Shown: piece after piece, positions 43,458 through 56,810 of the stretch
How the letters are laid out: each line of letters opens with the position of its first letter
Position numbering within the stretch: position 1 is the first letter of the stretch
From: Urophycis tenuis
Lineage: Eukaryota > Chordata > Actinopteri > Gadiformes > Phycidae
Assembly: GCA_036785325.1 (NCBI GenBank)
Contig: JAXIVH010000018.1
Span: 2,511,161 to 2,575,160 of the forward strand
Reading direction: 5' to 3'
Length of the DNA: 64,000 nucleotides
Made by a program: the position numbers and the translations under genes
Notes under the pieces: model-generated
Databases searched by the model: none
The model's input: only the letters and a program-made list of their open reading frames with translations
What the model was told of the DNA's origin: nothing

Positions 43458-44253
43458 GTCCTTCACTACTTGGGCCAAAGCCCTAAAGGCACATCATTGC
43501 GTCTCCCACTATGTAGCTGAAATAAACAGTTTGCAGCACAGCTTCCAATGGCAGTCCTGACTGCACACTCACAGTGTCTGTTAGTCCACTGTCTCCTAGC
43601 AACGGGTACGCCTGTTCCTCCCGGCCACTGTGGGGCGACGTCGACCTTCTGTATGCGTTGTCGCTCAGTCACTAAAAACACCGGCGATTTCACTGGGAAA
43701 TGTACAATAAATCAACATATCGGTCTTTTTCAAATGTCCTCGATATGATTAAACACTGACATTAAAAATATTGGGAGCAAGACGCTGTTACAACCCTTAA
43801 CGAACTTTCATTCATCGCGTGCATTTGTCTTAACGTCATCAGATGACATATTAGCGTAGAAAACGGTTTGGGGTGTTTTGTTTTTAGCCGCAGCTACCAT
43901 GATAGCGACACGGTGACTTCCGTTATCCACAGTCACGGGACGCCAAAAGGGTCCTATGATCATTAGTTGCGACAATTGGCTTTCGCGATGGCGTTGGACT
44001 AATTCATGAATAGGTGATTGGGTAGATGCAGCTGTAAGTACTTGTTTGAGTATTATTGAGGTGTTGTGCATGTACCGAGCATTCCCACGAGAAGATCAGT
44101 TCCGGAGTTTTGAAATGAAATGCTGTACTGCTTTTGCGTCTGTGAGAGGCTGTAGGTAGTTGTAACTGCAAACAAATTAACGATTGGAGACTGGATTTTG
44201 TGTGCATTTTCGAAACATTGTGCTCTTTTGTGCAGACACTTGAGTCGTCCGTC
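43458..44253. promoter_or_regulatory. Divergent xrra1/neu3 promoter region
   Basis: The two start codons are only about 800 bp apart and point away from each other. neu3 probably has an untranslated first exon upstream, because its start codon lies 18 bp after an acceptor (TTTTGTGCAG ending at 44235). No TATA box was identified. Sharing of control elements is inferred from the layout. Confidence 0.55.
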
Positions 44254-45713
44254 ATGGGGATAGCGCCATCAAAAACAGCAACTGCTGAAGTTGTCAAAAC
44301 AACTTTGTTCAGAAAGGAGGCAAATGGCGTAACGTACAGAATCCCTTCCCTGGTTTACCTGCGGGAAAGGCAAACGTACCTCGCCTTTGCAGAGAAGAGG
44401 TCCTCTCCATCTGACAACGATGCGAAAATTCTCGTGATAAGAAGAGGGACGATAACAAAAGACCGTTCTATACAGGTATATGTCATAGATGACGTCCATG
44501 ACACCTTGCAATGCATTCGTAACACTGATTTGTAAACATAACAATCATAAATCTATTGCTGTTGTAATTTTATCGTTGATGGATTTTATACCACTATACA
44601 TTAATGCACCGAAGAATTGTGTATTTCGTATTTGCACCAACATACCCAGACAAATTCCAAATTGTGTGGGCAAACCTACCATTCAATACATCACATTCTG
44701 AGGAGACGATGATGACAATGCAAACTACAATGAACACTCCAATAAAGCTGTGTGTTCTTCCCCAGTGGTCCTCATGTGAGGAGCTGTCCACAGCCCAGCT
44801 GCCAGGCCACCGCACCATGAACCCCTGTCCCGTGTACGACGGCCAAACCCAGACCGTCTTCCTGTTCTTCATCTGCGTCTGGAGCCACGTGACCGAGCGC
44901 CACCAGATCCTGACGGGACGCAACCAGACGCGGCTGTGCTGTGTCTCCAGCCGCGACCACGGCGCCACGTGGAGCGCCGCGGAGGACCTGACGCAGAGCG
45001 CCATCGGCAAGTCTCTGGGCCGCTGGGCCACGTTCGGCGTGGGGCCCGGCCACGGCATCCAGCTGGCGTCCGGGCGCCTGGTGGTGCCGGCGTACGCCTA
45101 CTACGAGCGTGTTCGATGCTGCGGCCTCTGCCCCCTGCCGTGCACCGTGAAGCCGCGGGCGCTCGCCCTCTACAGCGAGGACGCCGGGCTCACGTGGCAC
45201 TGCGGCGAGCTGCTGGACGTGGCGTCGTGCGAGTGCGAAATGGCGGAGGTGATGGACGGCGAGGGCGCGAGTCGCCTGTATCTCAACGCCCGCCGCAGCA
45301 GGGCGTGCCGGATGGAGGCGCTGAGCCAGGACGGCGGCGGGCACTTCGAGAAGCCCAGCAAGGCGACGAAGCTCGTGGAACCGCCCAACGGTTGCCAAGG
45401 CAGCGTCGTCGGCTTCCCCGCCCCGGACCAATCGGAGAGCGCGGCCACGCGGACCTGGCTGGCGTTCAGCCATCCCACCAACAGGCACAGCAGGCGGGAC
45501 TTGGGCCTGTATTTGAACCGCACGCCCCTAGGCCAGTCCAGCTGGGACCGGCCGAAGCTGATCCACCGCGGGCCCAGCGGCTACTCGGACCTGGCCTACA
45601 ACCAGGAGGAGCAGCGCTTCTCCTGTCTGGCGGAGTGCGGGGAGCGCAGTGAACTGGAACAGATCGCCTTCATATCTTTCACGCTGGATGGAATCAGGCA
45701 GACGTCCAGCTAG
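44254..45713 (+). CDS. neu3: Sialidase 3 (NEU3), ganglioside neuraminidase
   Basis: An exo-alpha-sialidase of glycosyl hydrolase family 33; NEU3 enzymes are membrane-associated and prefer gangliosides. Two coding exons (44254-44475 and 44766-45713) give 389 aa in phase. The start is MGIAPSKTATAE. The first exon carries the YRIPSLVY motif (arginine-triad residue) and LAFAEKRSSPSDNDA (second Arg and catalytic Asp). The second carries Asp-boxes SRDHGATW and SEDAGLTW, a degenerate one (SQDGGG), CECEMAEV (glutamate that activates the nucleophile), HPTNRHSRRDLGLYLN (triad Arg) and SGYSDLAY (nucleophile Tyr). All the catalytic residues I could place are present, so the enzyme looks active. A polyadenylation signal lies at 46271. 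A decayed tandem copy lies 3.2 kb downstream. Confidence 0.96.
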
Positions 45714-46276
45714 GTCGAGGAGATTTGTATGAGGAGTGAAGTGAATTCTCCGTAGAGTTCACACATGCCTCCCGAGAATGTGATGGTATTCCACCGCAAT
45801 ATGAAAAACAATGCAACATCATTTATAAGAATTGTTTGGTCTGACAGCTTTTTTGCTGTACAATAGTTCAACTAAATCATTGTATTTTTTTCCATTCCTC
45901 TTTGGCCATTCCTGAATTGCAAAATGTGTGTTGCTTGCTTTGAGCCTTAATTTGATCATTCCTATTTTTTTCTGAAGTTATTCATGGATTTAAAATAGTC
46001 ATGCTTTACACATTGTAACATTCTTACTCTGGGATAAATGTGCGTCAGAAATATGTTAAATTATACATTCAGACTTGCGTTGATGGTTAAATATTTTTCC
46101 ACTTAACTGCTCAATTCCACAGCATATGCTGTCTTCAGTACTTCCAGCCAATATTGGGAGAAAAAAATGTATATGTATGTTGATGCCAAGAAACAGGGTA
46201 CATGCTCATGATACTAAGTGAGTAAAATATACAATGACTAAATGAATATGCAAATATGTAACAAAGGCAAAATAAA
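45714..46276 (+). other. neu3: neu3 3' untranslated region
   Basis: AT-rich sequence from the stop codon to AATAAA at 46271-46276. Parts are clearly repeated at 49326-49400 and 52505-52890, which defines the downstream duplicate. Confidence 0.7.
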
Positions 46277-48149
46277 GTTATTTTGTCAACCACTCAGTAC
46301 TTTCAAAATCTGTGGAGACGTGCCTCATATGTTTTGCTAGTTGGACATTTTCTTTTTCACATTTCATGTGATGTGACCACACAACTCCCTGACCAGCACA
46401 GTGACAAGGGAGCAGCCTTTCTGTCCTTTCTGTCCTCAGCTGAAGGCCCCGAGGGTTTCATCACTAGATCTCTTGCTCAGGTGTTTTGCTAAACATGACA
46501 TAGGCCTACCTCCACAACCACAAGGGCTATAGGCCTACATGTTCAAAAACGACAACTCCGGGGAGTTTTTTCCCCGTGTGAAATTTCCCTGTAAATAAAA
46601 AATGGAACACAGCATAAATGTAATTTAGTTTCTGCCTGAAATAAATGTTACGTTTCATGTCTGAATACCCAGTGACGCCCACCTCTTGTGCCATGGTGAA
46701 AAATGTTGTATGAGAGTCAACAGAGCTAAATGAACACACAAATGATCAAATGTGTGTGTGTGTGTGTGTGTGTGGCGCTTCTGCTCACCTGTCTGCCAGC
46801 CACTCCCTGCTCATCAAGCCAACTCTGCTCACCTGTTCACGCAGCAGCTTCAAATCGGTCAATCAAGAGAGTTCATTAGTCTGTCCTCACCTTTCACCCT
46901 TTGCCACATTGTTCTTCGTCTTACATGCAAGTCTCTCCAGCGTTATTAGTGGGCTAGCTTTGAGCTAGCACACGATTGTTATTCCCACTATTTCTTTCTT
47001 TCTTTCTTTATTATATGTTCTCTCCAAAACGTTGCCGCTTAACAACTTTGTCATTCTTTGTGCTAGAAATTTCATTCAAACTTTAAAACATTCAGCTACT
47101 TTAGGAATCAACAGGGTCTATTTCTATTTGTTATAGTTTTTAAGATATTACAGTTTCATTACTAGTTTTTGTCCCATTGAAATGAATGATGGAATGTTCA
47201 GTTGTTAGAGTGATGGCAGTTGGTGATTTGAAAATATTCACAAATTTTGTAAGCTGCCGCCACTCCTACAATTTTCACAAAGTTTCACATTTTCATGCTG
47301 TCACTCACATTCAAATATCTAAGCGATACCATTTATGGTTTTTGAATTATTAATCTTTGTTTGACACTCACTCTTCCAATACACACACATGGGCGCTCCA
47401 CTCTAGGTCGCAATTGGTCATTTCAAATTCATACCTGTTTTCTAACTTGTTGATACTCCTACAATTTGTAAGCTACACAGACAAACTATATATCAAACTG
47501 CTCGTCTGTTTCCCTAGATTCCTACGGTGTAGACATAAGCGGTGAAATGTATACTTTTTGAGATAGATAGTTTTGAGATTCCTCATAGAGAATAGTGGCA
47601 GTTTGGAGAGAAGCAGAATGAGGGACAAAGTGGCAGTTGCAATTAATACACACATGCAGCCTGTGGGGGTCCTTGAGGACTTGGTTGGGAACCACTGACC
47701 TAGTGCACCCTATCACAAACATCAATGCAGACGATTATAAAAAGGACCCAGGCAAAGGAAGAATGGCATTCTGCCTCAGAATTAAGCAACACAGCTGTTT
47801 TGCTTAAGCAATACACCTGGTTGCGGTCAGCTAGCCCACTTCACATTTTCTTCAGGAAATGTACTTTGGGATTGCTCTCCCAGTTTTGACCTTGCCTTCT
47901 GTCCCGGAACCCGAGCTCTCCCCTGGTGTGTTTGCCTGCTCTGGTTATTGTGTATAAAAAAAAGAAGTATATACAATATATTTAAAATCAAAGTAACGAC
48001 CAATTATACCTGACTTTTCATGCAATTGGGTCCAACCACTGCGCGTTGCAGTGCAGGGTTTGGGACTGCTCCATCCTGTCTTACCCCGCCTTCAACCTCC
48101 AATTGTCGGCTTGGATTCGCCATTAATCGGCCCCCTAATGATTATTGGT
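46277..48149. other. Intergenic, dispersed repeats
   Basis: A (GT)n run lies at 46750-46772 and a short TTTC repeat near 46990. A hAT-type right end (GGTTGGGAACCACTG) ends at 47697. The flanking AT-rich sequence (about 47200-47690) looks like the body of that nonautonomous element, but its left end was not found. No gene seen. Confidence 0.5.
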
Positions 48150-49075
48150 CATTTCAAACTCCAGTCTGAACAGTTCTCCAGCAGAAGGAACCAGGCGTGA
48201 CCACGGGGCCACGTGGAGCTCAGCGCAGGACTCAGCGCGTGATGGGCGAAAGCCCGGGCATCGTTTGCCGTCAGACCTGGACACGGTGGCCAGCTGGCCA
48301 ACGGGCACCTGGTTGTGCCAGTGTACGCGTAAGTAGTCCTCCCTGACCGGACGGTACAGTCCCAGGTGTTCTGCTACTGATCCACCGCGGGCCGCCCGGC
48401 TACTCAGACCTGACCTACAGCCAGGATGACCAGAGCTTCTCCTGTCTACCACAGCCAGGGTGACCAGAGCTTCTCCTGTCTACCACAGCCAGGGTGACCA
48501 GAGCTTCTCCTGTCTACCACAGCCAGGATGACCAGCTCTTCTCCTGTCTACCACAGCCAGGGTGACCAACTCTTCTCCTGTCTACCACAGCCAGGATGAC
48601 CAGCTCTTCTCCTGTCTGCCACAGCCAGGGTGACCAGAGCTTCTCCTGTCTACCACAGCCAGGGTGACCAGAGCTTCTCCTGTCTACCACAGCCAGGATG
48701 ACCAGCTCTTCTCCTGTCTGCCACAGCCAGGGTGACCAGCTCTTCTCCTGTCTACCACAACCAGGGTGACCAGCTCTTCTCCTGTCTGCCACAGCCAGGA
48801 TGACCAGCTCTTCTCCTGTCTGCCACAGCCAGGATGACCAGCTCTTCTCCTGTCTGCCACAGCCAGGATGACCAGCTCTTCTCCTGTCTACCACAGCCAG
48901 GGTGACCAGAGCTTCTCCTGTCTACCACAGCCAGGGTGACCAGCTCTTCTCCTGTCTACCACAGCCAGGGTGACCAGCTCTTCTCCAGCACTTCTCCTGT
49001 CTACCGGGAGGGGAATATCTGCCGTGAAGCAGATCGCCTTCACGCTGGATGACATCAGGCTACGTCCGCTGCAAT
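48150..49075 (+). pseudogene. Decayed tandem copy of neu3
   Basis: Three pieces of neu3 exon 2 are recognisable in order: the first Asp-box segment (RDHGATWSSAQD, 48195-48330); then, after an internal deletion of several hundred bases, the LIHRG...GYSDLTYSQDDQ segment (48374-48440); and finally the C-terminal KQIAFTLDDIR segment (49028-49066). The region between the last two is filled by a 34-bp minisatellite built from the duplicate's own codons. The catalytic core is missing, so no sialidase can be made. Its 3'UTR follows, interrupted by transposons. Clearly a pseudogene. Confidence 0.92.
48412..48990. repeat. 34-bp minisatellite derived from neu3 coding sequence
   Basis: About 17 copies of a unit beginning CAGCCAGGGTGACCAG and continuing through TTCTCCTGTCTACCA. 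The founding unit corresponds to the neu3 codons for YNQEEQRFSCL (45597-45630). Two variants alternate (CAGAGCTTCTC and CAGCTCTTCTC). Long minus-strand frames across it are artefacts. Confidence 0.93.
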
Positions 49076-49089
49076 GCAAATGCAATGAA

Positions 49090-49325
49090 TTTTTACCACA
49101 CGCATAATGTAAATTACTTTCCCACTTTCCTATTGGGTATATTGTACTATATATCGTATACAGTACTGTATATAGTGATTCTATTTTGTGTATTAAACTA
49201 TATTTTCTTCTTTTTTATATATCAAGTTTTGCCCTCAGCAGTTGATTGTGTTTTTGACTGTATTTGTACTGCTGCTATGACAGCCTTATTTCCCCTCGGG
49301 ATAAATAAAATTAATCTAATCTAAT
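49090..49325 (+). mobile_element. LINE 3' tail
   Basis: It ends in TTCCCCTCGGGATAAATAAA followed by (ATCTA)n, a typical fish LINE 3' terminus. It is inserted between the coding end and the 3'UTR of the neu3 duplicate. The 5' border is uncertain. Confidence 0.65.
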
Positions 49326-49423
49326 CCAGGCGACGAGATTTGTATTAGTGGTGAATTCTCCTTAAAGCTCACACAAGCGTGCTGTCGTCGACGTTTGTGT
49401 CAAAGAAAATGCAGGTTATAATG
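49326..49423 (+). pseudogene. neu3-duplicate 3'UTR, left part
   Basis: GAGATTTGTATTAGTGGTGA and GTGAATTCTCCTTAAAGCTC match the start of the functional neu3 3'UTR (45718-45765). The match ends where a hAT terminus begins at 49424. Confidence 0.8.
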
Positions 49424-49809
49424 CAGGGGTCGGGAACCTATGGCTCTTTTGATGGCTGCATCTGGCTCGCAGACAAATCTTTAATAAAAAATAATAACGT
49501 TAACGTCCATCCATTCATTTCCTACCGTTCATGTTCATGGTTGCGGGTGGCGTGAGCCAATCACAGCTGTACGCTGGGACAACACCAAATTTTATTGGAA
49601 AGACTTGCACGACAGTAAGCAGAGTTGGCGAGCCAACACAAGTGGGGAGAAATTAAAAAATTTAAATCCGCGGACCAGCTGATTGTCAAAACTTGGAACG
49701 CGCTTCCCGTCACATACGACACACTGCAGCATGTAAGTATTGCTGTACAGACAATGTTTGGCTCTACGTATGCATGTGAGCAGTCTTTCTCACATCTAAA
49801 GAACATTAA

Positions 49810-50368
49810 AGTGATGGTTCGGAGTAAAATTCACCCTAAGGTAATTTCCACCAATAATCCAGCCAAATACCCCCTCAGATGCATTTTTAGCGACTGTCAA
49901 TATTTATCAAGTTTAGGGGTTAGGGTTAGGGGTTAGGGTTAGGGTTAGGGTTAGGGTTAGCTTTTTCCTTACACTTGTGAGTTTTGAAGAGGACTTTTAC
50001 AAACTTATCTGGAAAGACGGAAGAGACGTCGACGCAGCGGTAGCCTAGCAACAGCTAGTTGAAGCTATCAGAAAAGTGCTCTTTTAAATAAACTCCTGGT
50101 GTACTTACAAACTTTAAAATGCCTCGTTTTGTGAGTACAAACCATATATGTACTACTACAGAAGTTGGGTAACAATCCATGCATTATTAGTGGGGTAATT
50201 TACGAGATATACACATTGTACCGGACACTCCTCCAATACTAAGCCATTCGGCTGATACCCCTAAACTTGATAAATATTGACCGTCGCTAAAAATGCATCT
50301 GAGGGGGGTATTTGGCTGGATTATTGGTGGAAATTACCTCAGGGTGAATTTTACTCCGAACCATCACT
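49810..50368. mobile_element. 559-bp MITE with TTAA target duplication
   Basis: Long terminal inverted repeats of about 111 bp (49810-49920 and 50257-50368) start AGTGATGGTTCGGAGT. TTAA flanks both ends (49806-49809 and 50369-50372). Removing the insert plus one TTAA restores the hAT reading frame across KNI|KTNLR. TTAA targets point to a piggyBac- or Kolobok-like superfamily. No coding capacity was seen. Confidence 0.95.
49913..49960. repeat. Telomere-like (TTAGGG)n within the MITE left arm
   Basis: Seven to eight TTAGGG/TTAGGGG units sit at the inner edge of the left inverted repeat. The right arm lacks the matching CCCTAA array. Confidence 0.95.
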
Positions 50369-50619
50369 TTAAGACCAACCTACGATCACGATTAACAGAT
50401 GGAAGTCTCAATGCCTGCATGAAGCTTAACCCCACCACGTATCATCCAGACTACAAAGCCATCAGCAAAACCATGCAGCACCAGAAGTTGCATTAATGGT
50501 AAGAAGTACTTTATTCGTCATTGGCATAACGTTATTAAAAAGAAGACTTATTGTACTTTACAATATGAGTTGTAAAGTACAATAATGAGTGGACAGTTGT
50601 ACAGTGACAGTACCTAAGT

Positions 50620-52253
<1,634 letters not shown>

Positions 52254-52504
52254 CTAAGTAAACAGTGGCCCTGTAAAGTAACTAGTGAACGGATGGTGCA
52301 AGTAAACAATAAACAGAGCAAGTAGAGGTAGTAATTATTGAGCAGCATAGATGAGTATGGGTAGTACAGTGTTAGTGTAGTATGGTAATAAATACTAGGG
52401 TGGTGTACAGTAGTGCAATACAGCAAAGGTAAAGTGACTAGTGAGGTATGAGCAGCATAAAAACTGGTACAACAGATAAAGTTGGTATGGATATAAGGGT
52501 GATA

Positions 52505-52890
52505 ATTAGTTTTGCTATACAAAAGTTAAAAAATAAAATCATTGTATTTTTTTTCCTTACCTCTTCGGCAATTCCTGAATTGCAAAATGTGTTTTCTTTG
52601 AGCCTTAATACAATATTTAACAACTACTACGACTACTACTGTGTGTATACATATATTAACTAAGTAATTTGATCTTCATCTTGATCTTCTTCTGAAGGGT
52701 TATTCATGGATTTAAAATGGTAATGCTTTACACTGAATCGTGACATTCCTAACTCTGGGATAAATCTGTCAGAAATATGTTATAGTATACATTCAGAATT
52801 ATGCTGCTGGTTTAAAATGTTTCCACATAACTGCTCAATTCCACATGCTTTCTTTAAAAAGCATTTTCAGCTAATATTAAGACAAATACT
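52505..52890 (+). pseudogene. neu3-duplicate 3'UTR, right part
   Basis: About 380 bp match the functional neu3 3'UTR at about 45860-46170, for example ATTCCTGAATTGCAAAATGT, TTATTCATGGATTTAAAAT and ACTGCTCAATTCCACA. It continues the duplicate after about 3.1 kb of inserted elements. Confidence 0.9.
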
Positions 52891-52899
52891 TATATGTGT

Positions 52900-54128
52900 G
52901 TGTGTATACAGCATATGTATTATGTTTGACATGTGTTGAACTAGTCCAAACTGTTGGCATAGCGATGTCTGCCAATCAATTGTGAATCGTGAAATCAGAT
53001 TTGATGAAATCAGTGGGTGGTGCTCAATACTAGTGCTGACACCAACGGATGAGAAGGGTGGAGATGGGTCATCTATGGAGAAAATTAGGAAATGGTGTTG
53101 CTAACGATGTCTTTTTACTATAGCAATGGTTTACATTTGAGCTATTCACTGTACGGGGCTCTTTGTATTACACTTGTTAATAATATAATATATATAATAC
53201 CAACAGTACCAAGAATACCAAAAGTGTTAATGATGAAAGTGTTTGATTGTTTGTCATGCACCAACCACCAAGTCAAATTCCTTGTATGTGCAAACCTGTA
53301 TAGCAATTGAAATGCCTGAAACTTGTTGTGGTGACTTTATTAGCAGCAATGAAATGTTTCACCTTCTTATGACATATTTACTCTTTGTAAGTCGCTTTGG
53401 ATAAAAGCGTCTGCTAAATGCCCTATATGTAAACGTAAAACGACTCATAGCCTGTTTTGTGCAAAGTATGTATAGCCAACAGTTTTTATAGCTGGCAGTG
53501 TGTGTTCCTTGTTTAGCTGGTTGTAAAGGGAGTTCAACTATAAATCTGGTAGGACCTGGTTTGATACCGCAGAGGGACACATCTCTCCGGCTGCTTATCT
53601 GTGCTGCAGCCCCTGGGGTGGCGTAAAATGGCCTCTCTGCTTTGTCACCAGATGTGTTGGTGATAAGCCAACACGAGCCATTTCAAAATCTACGCCATAC
53701 TGATGTCACAAACGGGATTGTCCTCCCGACGCAAGACGACGATCCATCAGCCTGTATAGATGGACCTGTTTAATGGTGATCTTCTTATTTGTGATTATAG
53801 AAGACATTTACACATACCTCATGCCTGGGTTACATTTTTACATTTACATTACATTTACATTACATTTTTAGCAGCATATTTACATATTGTGGCATCTTCA
53901 AAAATAAAAGTCTTGGTTTCCTCATTCCCTGAAAGTATTTCTGTGAAGCATTTCAGAGCTGAGCAGTGTTGCACCTTTCGTTACATTTCATTACATGTCA
54001 TCGAGCTGTCATCCTTTAGCTGCCCAGTCTTTGAGGTATTTTCTCTTCAATGTTTTTGATGATGGGTTTCAACAGCATATCATAGCTCTCATTTGTGCTG
54101 CAAAATAATAACCTCCAAGGGAAGGTAG

Positions 54129-54160
<32 letters not shown>

Positions 54161-54540
54161 TTTTATTTGGCTAATGGACAAACCCTAGGTCTTCTACCTT
54201 GCCATATACTGTACATCGTGACAACATTCAACATTTTGTCCCATTCATTAAAATACATTGTAATACATTTTGAAGTGCTTCAATAAGATGATGTCCATGT
54301 GTGTGGTGCATATTTATGTGGTATTCCTAACTGGGAAGACATAAACAAAAAGAGTGCTGGAAAGTCAAATGTCTTCCATGTTGTGTACCCCTTGACCCTT
54401 GACCCTCGTCTCTGCCAGTCATGAGTCCAGGCAGAGAGGATTCCAAATGCCTAAACCAATCAGGGTGGCAGTGACAATCACTGGAGTTCATGTATGTTCT
54501 GAAAACCCATTACTTATTTTACATACCAGATGATACTCTG
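52900..54540. other. Intergenic, repeats only
   Basis: A SINE/L2 tail (AGTCGCTTTGGATAAAAGCG) lies at 53345-53445 and a TTTACATTACA repeat near 53826-53870. A 32-base poly-C run lies at 54129-54160. No coding exon seen. Confidence 0.5.
54129..54160. repeat. Poly-C homopolymer (32 C)
   Basis: Uninterrupted run of 32 C. It can fold as an i-motif, or a G-quadruplex on the other strand. Confidence 0.97.
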
Positions 54541-55075
54541 GCTCTGTACTAGGTCTCGGGCTGAAATCTTTTGAGTCTGTGGTGGAGAGGAGAATGCTGA
54601 AAAAACTGTTATCTATCATTGACAATGATCAGCACCCTCTCCATCAAACAGTGGTCAGACAGCGGAGCACCTTCTCTCACAGGCTGTTTCAGCTCCGCTG
54701 TCGAACGGACAGATATAGGAAATCATTCCTACCACATTCCATTACACTGTACAATAACAGCCAATAACTATTGCAACAGTATCCTTGCACCTTATATTTC
54801 ATTTCATTTCATTTAATTATATTCTGTACACTGTTCAAAAATACTTGCACTAAAATAAGTTTAGATTAGTTTAGATTATATTTATTTTACATTTAGTTTA
54901 TTTAGTTTTAGTTTATATTTATATCTTTAATGTATATATATTCTGTGTATTTTTAATGCTGCTGTTACATTGCAATTTCCCAGCTTGGGATTAATAAAGT
55001 ATTTAATTTAATTTAATTTAAGTATTCAATTTAAGTATTTAACTATTCTATTCTATTCTATTCTATTCTATTCTA
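54541..55075 (+). mobile_element. Non-LTR retrotransposon 3' end
   Basis: A frame ending QRSTFSHRLFQLRC ... SFLPHSITLYNNS is characteristic of the C-terminus of fish LINE polyproteins. It is followed by a short 3'UTR, GGGATTAATAAAGTATTTAA, and tails of (TTTAA)n and (TTCTA)n. It is a 5'-truncated copy. Confidence 0.75.
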
Positions 55076-55079
55076 TACC

Positions 55080-56280
55080 AAACCGGTCATAACCTGTAGC
55101 CCGTTAGCCTCGTGAGACCGTCCTGACGGTGAAGTTAATGTTTTTACGTTGAGACGGGCCAGACGGACCTTGGCTGGCCAGCAACTGTTTTTCAAATAGA
55201 GACGTAGCCCCGTTGTTCAAACATTATCCTCCTCTGGGGAAAGGTTTCTTTGCAGATTGATGTTCATCTTTTAACATCATCTATTTCAGTGCTGACTGCT
55301 CCGTAGAAGCGCTACACTTTCATTGCGCACCACCGTTGTGTTTTTAATTCACTAGAGAGCAGCTTCTTCATGAACCCCGCTGTCCCTTAATAGACCTCTC
55401 ATCTCAATGCATCTGGAAGAGGCTTTCAACGGTCTGGAGGCCAGGCCGGTCTGCAGAGAGAAACAGAATGTGTAGCCCACTCGCGAGATCAGGAATGTAT
55501 CTTGTATAGATGTATATTGTAGCCATGCATGAGAGGTTTCCATTGACTCTGCAATGCTACAAATTCACAAGCATATTGCCACAAAACTGGCCCTTTGTGT
55601 GACAACACAAAATGATTCAAGTATAGATTCATAATGACTATCAACTGCTTGTATCCAATGGACTTACCGTGACGATTTCACATAAACGTCATCAGCAGGC
55701 AGGGGGGGGGGGAGCATCTTGCTGTAGGATGGCCTACAGGTTAGGATGTGGACCTTGGAGGATCAAACCCAGTACACTGCTGACTAGGCTTTGATCCGCC
55801 CCCAGTCACTACACTATCCTGGTGGATTCTGCAACAACACCCCCTGGCAGAAAACTCTCCACCTCTCTTCCTGTGCAGTGGCAGCAGCTGTGCCCATGTG
55901 CATGTGATCATCACCTGGATGTTAAACACCAAACACCCTCAGGCAGGCTCCAGGGATAGTGGGCCTAGATGGGGGTCTTCCTCACCCCATGGTTCCCCCG
56001 TGGATCCCAACACCACCCCATGAAGAGTCCCACGTGTCCCCAACGTGTTTGGTGATGAAGATGTGTAATCTTCCATCAGTTACGTTGAGATTGATAGATT
56101 ATTTCAATCATTTACAATTGTTTCACGAAATGCCTGTTTGTTCTGTGACAACGTGTTTGGGTGAGGGGACCCCAATAGCTAACCTATACCAACAACCCAG
56201 AAAGCTCATTTGGTCAGGTTGCTTTACTGTGTCATTCCTCCATCTCCATCGAGTGCAAAGTTGAATTAATAACCTGGTAA
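55080..56280. other. Intergenic, no gene seen
   Basis: About 55730-55830 resembles a tRNA-headed SINE (GGTTAGGATGTGGACC and GGATCAAACCC). The rest shows no exon. Confidence 0.4.
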
Positions 56281-56282
56281 AC

Positions 56283-56460
56283 ATTTTATCTGTTTGTCAG
56301 TGCAGCTCTCTCACGTTGTTTTTGGATCCGTAATTTACGGCGCGTCGAGATGTGCAAAGCGATGCGTGCATCAACTGAGAATCCATCAGTTTTGCCTGTC
56401 TGAGAAAAATTGCAGAGGTAATCACCAAGTCACAAAATGCAATTTTCTAATGATCACATT
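56283..56460. repeat. Duplicated segment, copy 1
   Basis: Closely matches 58496-58700 in the same orientation (for example GAGATGTGCAAAGCGATGCG and TTGCAGAGGTAATCACCAAG). The function of the sequence is unknown. Confidence 0.85.
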
Positions 56461-56674
56461 TCCATTTCCAACTTCCTGGTTGGGGCTGGCACTGATCTGT
56501 GGTTTAAAACCTGCCATTATAACAAAAGGATATAAAAGAAGTGATACTTCTTTAAGGAACTCAGGGACTTTAGTCGCTAGATCCGCTTTAGATTGCCGTG
56601 AATTAGCAGTTTTCTTTGTTTGAAAATAGACTTGGTGTGAAATAGACTAAGACAGGAACAGGGTGAAATGTTAG

Positions 56675-56675
56675 T

Positions 56676-56749
<74 letters not shown>

Positions 56750-56756
56750 CTCTCTC

Positions 56757-56801
<45 letters not shown>

Positions 56802-56810
56802 CTCCCTTTC
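56675..56810. repeat. (CT)n microsatellite
   Basis: CT run of about 135 bp with a few CCT interruptions. Confidence 0.95.

Larger units (their letters stand above)
49424..50613 (+). mobile_element. hAT transposon remnant A
   Basis: It begins with the hAT-type terminus CAGGGGTCGGGAACC. A plus-strand frame carries the C-terminal dimerisation region of a hAT transposase (FGSTYACEQSFSHLKNI at 49756-49808 and TNLRSRLTDGSLNACMKL at 50374 onward). The two halves are separated exactly by a TTAA-flanked MITE. The N-terminal part is missing and the right terminus was not found, so the element is inactive. Confidence 0.85.

Noticed and set aside
44772..45488. 238-codon minus-strand frame within neu3
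   Set aside because: Antisense of the GC-rich neu3 exon, which has clear catalytic motifs on the plus strand.
48514..48894. 126-codon Trp/Gly-rich minus-strand frame
   Set aside because: Artefact of the 34-bp minisatellite derived from neu3.
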